From a virus: a stretch of 42,740 nt of DNA. Positions 42,237-42,740 of this stretch are shown in pieces (the stretch's first letter is position 1; every line of letters begins with the position of its first letter). Position numbers and translations under genes: made by a program. The notes under the pieces were generated by a model. The model searched no databases and had not been told where the DNA came from. It was given only the letters and a program-made list of their open reading frames with translations. The stretch lies in IMG/VR virus record IMGVR_UViG_3300011113_000596, positions 1 through 42,740 of that record. The stretch is one strand, 5' to 3'.

Positions 42237-42740
42237 TTTTTGGTGGCCAACAAAGCCTTCAAAATATAGAAACTGTCGATAACATCAGTAACAGGATTAC
42301 TCAAAGTTTTTTGATTGAAGACCGATAAAAGATCGGTCTTTGTCTCTTTGGAGAAGGCTTCATACATTGCCTGTTTATCTGCGTTTCCCTTACCCGTGGC
42401 GAGTTTCTTGACCTTGGACGGCTCTATGATGGTTACAGGCAGGGCGAGTTTATAGAGCTTATGCTTGAGGATTCCCATGTTTTCTGCAAGATTAAAAATA
42501 CGTCCTGTGGCGTTGAATGCATAACCTTCTATGGCTATGTCAGCAGCACCCACACACAAATTTGATGCCCAATCAGAAATTGTGTCAAACCGATCTACAT
42601 CGGCCACATATTCCTGAAAAGATTCTCCAGTAATATTTGGAGCAATTTTATCTGCATATTTTTTAGTATTAGTCAAATAATAAAAAAACCAGTTATCAAA
42701 TTTAAACTCTTTACGTTCATCATAAAGGCATAAACACGGG
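42233..42740 (-). CDS. ruvC: RuvC-like Holliday-junction resolvase, C-terminal part
   Basis: The frame stays open to the right edge, so the true start lies outside (partial, about 168 residues visible). AADIAIEGYAFNATGRIFNL (with the Asp/Glu acid pair), AENMGILKHKLY, PVTIIEPSKVKKLATGKGNA (residues K-K-x2-TGKG-x-A-x-K) and a C-terminal DVIDSFYILKAL (final acidic residue) follow the RuvC fold order. Such enzymes cut branched DNA during recombination and packaging. Its stop overlaps that of the convergent zinc-ribbon gene by 2-3 bases (TTAA). Confidence 0.85.
   Translation of the reverse strand, partial: PCLCLYDERKEFKFDNWFFYYLTNTKKYADKIAPNITGESFQEYVADVDRFDTISDWASNLCVGAADIAIEGYAFNATGRIFNLAENMGILKHKLYKLALPVTIIEPSKVKKLATGKGNADKQAMYEAFSKETKTDLLSVFNQKTLSNPVTDVIDSFYILKALLATKN

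Overview
The window reads as a piece of a large tailed-phage genome of the T4-like (myovirus) type. The evidence is: T4-style late promoters (TATAAATA and close variants) in front of most leftward genes; many leftward proteins with an N-terminal tag like the capsid-targeting sequence of T4 internal head proteins, ending in an (L/I)-x-E|(A/G) prohead-protease site; a small GroES/gp31-like co-chaperonin; a RuvC-like resolvase; a PD-(D/E)XK nuclease; a cytosine methyltransferase; a tRNA array; and dense short overlapping genes. No integrase, transposase or CRISPR array was seen. The host cannot be named from the sequence.

Layout. (1) 1-11.6 kb, rightward and visibly GC-rich: small early-type genes, each or each few with its own TTGACA-N16/17-TATAAT promoter, four tRNAs, a MoxR/CobS-like AAA+ ATPase and a large HExxH plus VWA protein. 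The gene clusters are separated by six copies of a composite hairpin element (outer CTACTATCA/TGATAGTAG arms, inner stem of changing sequence). (2) 11.6-12.0 kb: AT-rich non-coding strand switch. (3) 12.0-41.4 kb, AT-rich: leftward late genes, mostly candidate internal head or other virion proteins, including an HExxH protein, a nucleotidyltransferase and a protein with an HNH-like tail, plus a probable adhesin. They are interrupted by rightward early islands: 15.3-19.4 kb (small genes, cytosine methyltransferase, SPOUT RNA methylase, co-chaperonin, two tRNAs), 22.7 kb, 23.8-24.25 kb, and 24.9-27.3 kb (a 44-aa basic protein, tRNA-Tyr, an odd tRNA-like element, tRNA-Pro, a tmRNA, then five small genes). 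(4) 41.4-42.7 kb: HNH endonuclease, zinc-ribbon protein, and the C-terminal part of a RuvC-like resolvase running off the edge.

Two results stand out. First, both promoter classes are placed so that transcription should start at the A of the start codon: most early -10 boxes end 6 nt (5-7) before an ATG, and in six cases the late octamer or heptamer ends exactly 5 nt before an ATG (6-8 nt in three more). This predicts leaderless mRNAs through most of the window. Second, 25.36-25.67 kb encodes a circularly permuted (two-piece) tmRNA. Its acceptor stem, T-arm, P2 helix, PK1 pseudoknot, resume codon and 12-codon tag ending in Ala-Ala-stop can all be read directly.

Working together, the early genes appear to serve host takeover and translation (tRNAs, tmRNA, RNA methylase, chaperonin helper). 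The leftward late genes appear to build and load the capsid with a cargo of processed internal proteins. All functions are inferred by reading; no database search was run.
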